NCBI RefSeq assembly: GCF_003284975.1
Contig: NZ_QMEU01000019.1
Span: 1 to 64,000, forward strand
Source of the DNA: Mycobacterium colombiense
Lineage (GTDB): Bacteria > Actinomycetota > Actinomycetes > Mycobacteriales > Mycobacteriaceae
Length of the DNA stretch: 64,000 nucleotides
Direction: 5' to 3'
Positions 63,703 through 64,000 of the stretch are shown one piece after another; position 1 is the first letter of the stretch; the number at the start of each line of letters is the position of its first letter. The notes under the pieces were generated by a model. It saw nothing but the letters and a program-made list of their open reading frames with translations. It searched no databases and had not been told where the DNA came from. Both the position numbers and the translations under genes were made by a program.

Positions 63703-64000
63703 CGGCCTGTATCCGGCGGGCCACCTCGCCGTAGCGCTCGAAACGCTCCTGGTCGGCGACCGAGTTGTACATCACCAATCGCGTTGCGGTTCCGGCGTAC
63801 TTCGCCGTCAATGCGTCGGCCAGCCCGTCCCAGGTCGACTCGGTGGCGAAGACCGCGATGTGATCGTCGCTGACCTGGGCCGCCATGCCGGCGAAGTCGC
63901 CGGCCTTCTGCTTTTCCCGGATCCGGGCGGTCGTGCCCTCGAAACCCGCCTCGTCCCAGATGAATGCGTAGTTGGGCGTGCTTCCGTAGAAGGCCATGCT
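63677..64000 (-). CDS. LLM-class F420-dependent oxidoreductase, C-terminal part
   Basis: The last 107 residues of a luciferase-like oxidoreductase whose start lies beyond the right edge. The text FYGSTPNYAFIWDEAGF and AVFATESTWDGLADALTAKY matches the C-terminal part of mycobacterial F420-dependent LLM enzymes. Its stop lies 26 bases inside the convergent transporter gene (overlap 63677-63702). Partial only. Confidence 0.8.
   Translation of the reverse strand, partial: SMAFYGSTPNYAFIWDEAGFEGTTARIREKQKAGDFAGMAAQVSDDHIAVFATESTWDGLADALTAKYAGTATRLVMYNSVADQERFERYGEVARRIQAVSDRAGSL

Overview
The window is a 64 kb stretch of a high-GC actinobacterial chromosome that carries the replication origin. 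The protein sequences are mycobacterial: DnaA, the 7Fe ferredoxin, the rpmH-rnpA-yidD-yidC-jag-rsmG-parA-parB order, CwlM, an LpqH-type lipoprotein, CadI and an Acr3-ArsC fusion. The best fit is a Mycobacterium, probably a slow grower; the species cannot be named from sequence alone. No rRNA, tRNA, CRISPR array, insertion sequence or prophage gene was seen.

Origin region (1-14.3 kb). On the minus strand lie the start of dciA, then recF, dnaN, the oriC gap (2444-3011) and dnaA. On the plus strand lie rpmH, rnpA, yidD, yidC, jag, rsmG, parA and parB, mostly overlapping by 4 bases. Two perfect 16-bp parS sites sit inside rsmG and parA. A GNAT-like gene, cwlM, trxC and trxB2 close the conserved block. 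Beyond trxB2 (from about 14.3 kb) the order departs from the M. tuberculosis arrangement I know. There trxB2 is followed by rsmA, sigM and mviN; here nirA and a sirohydrochlorin chelatase follow, without the usual cysH between them.

Accessory arm (16.9-64 kb). This is a mosaic of small units: a LysR regulator, ferredoxin, orphan HicB and esterase; a chagasin-like inhibitor; an MmyB-type regulator with a hydrolase; a Na+/H+ antiporter with an AAA ATPase; a TetR-monooxygenase-alsS-alsD run with twin operators; mannosyltransferase mgtA; sseB; a ykkC-like riboswitch in front of a TauE/SafE exporter; arsR-acr3/arsC-cadI; an AveC-like cluster with P450, TetR, flavin oxidoreductases and two DapB-like reductases; malY, a DUF2652 protein and haloalkane dehalogenase; an AraC/GlxA regulator facing an epimerase-SRPBCC pair; cysQ; thiolase and mycofactocin-type alcohol dehydrogenase; and a probable Mg2+ unit (MgtE-like cytosolic protein plus NRAMP relative).

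The most interesting signals are three. First, a shared 16-bp inverted repeat (GATAGT-N4-ACTATC type) occurs at 41980, 42003 and, degenerate, at 46807. It suggests one TetR regulon joining the AveC-like operon with the two DapB/LLM transcription units. Second, there is a variant ykkC-class RNA leader before a TauE/SafE gene. Third, several decaying genes are visible: a multicopper oxidase remnant at 51.1-51.3 kb, a gutted LLM oxidoreductase at 46.2-46.7 kb and a frameshifted hypothetical gene at 32.1-32.4 kb. Many accessory genes have M. tuberculosis counterparts far from oriC (Rv21xx-Rv26xx), so the origin flank appears rearranged.
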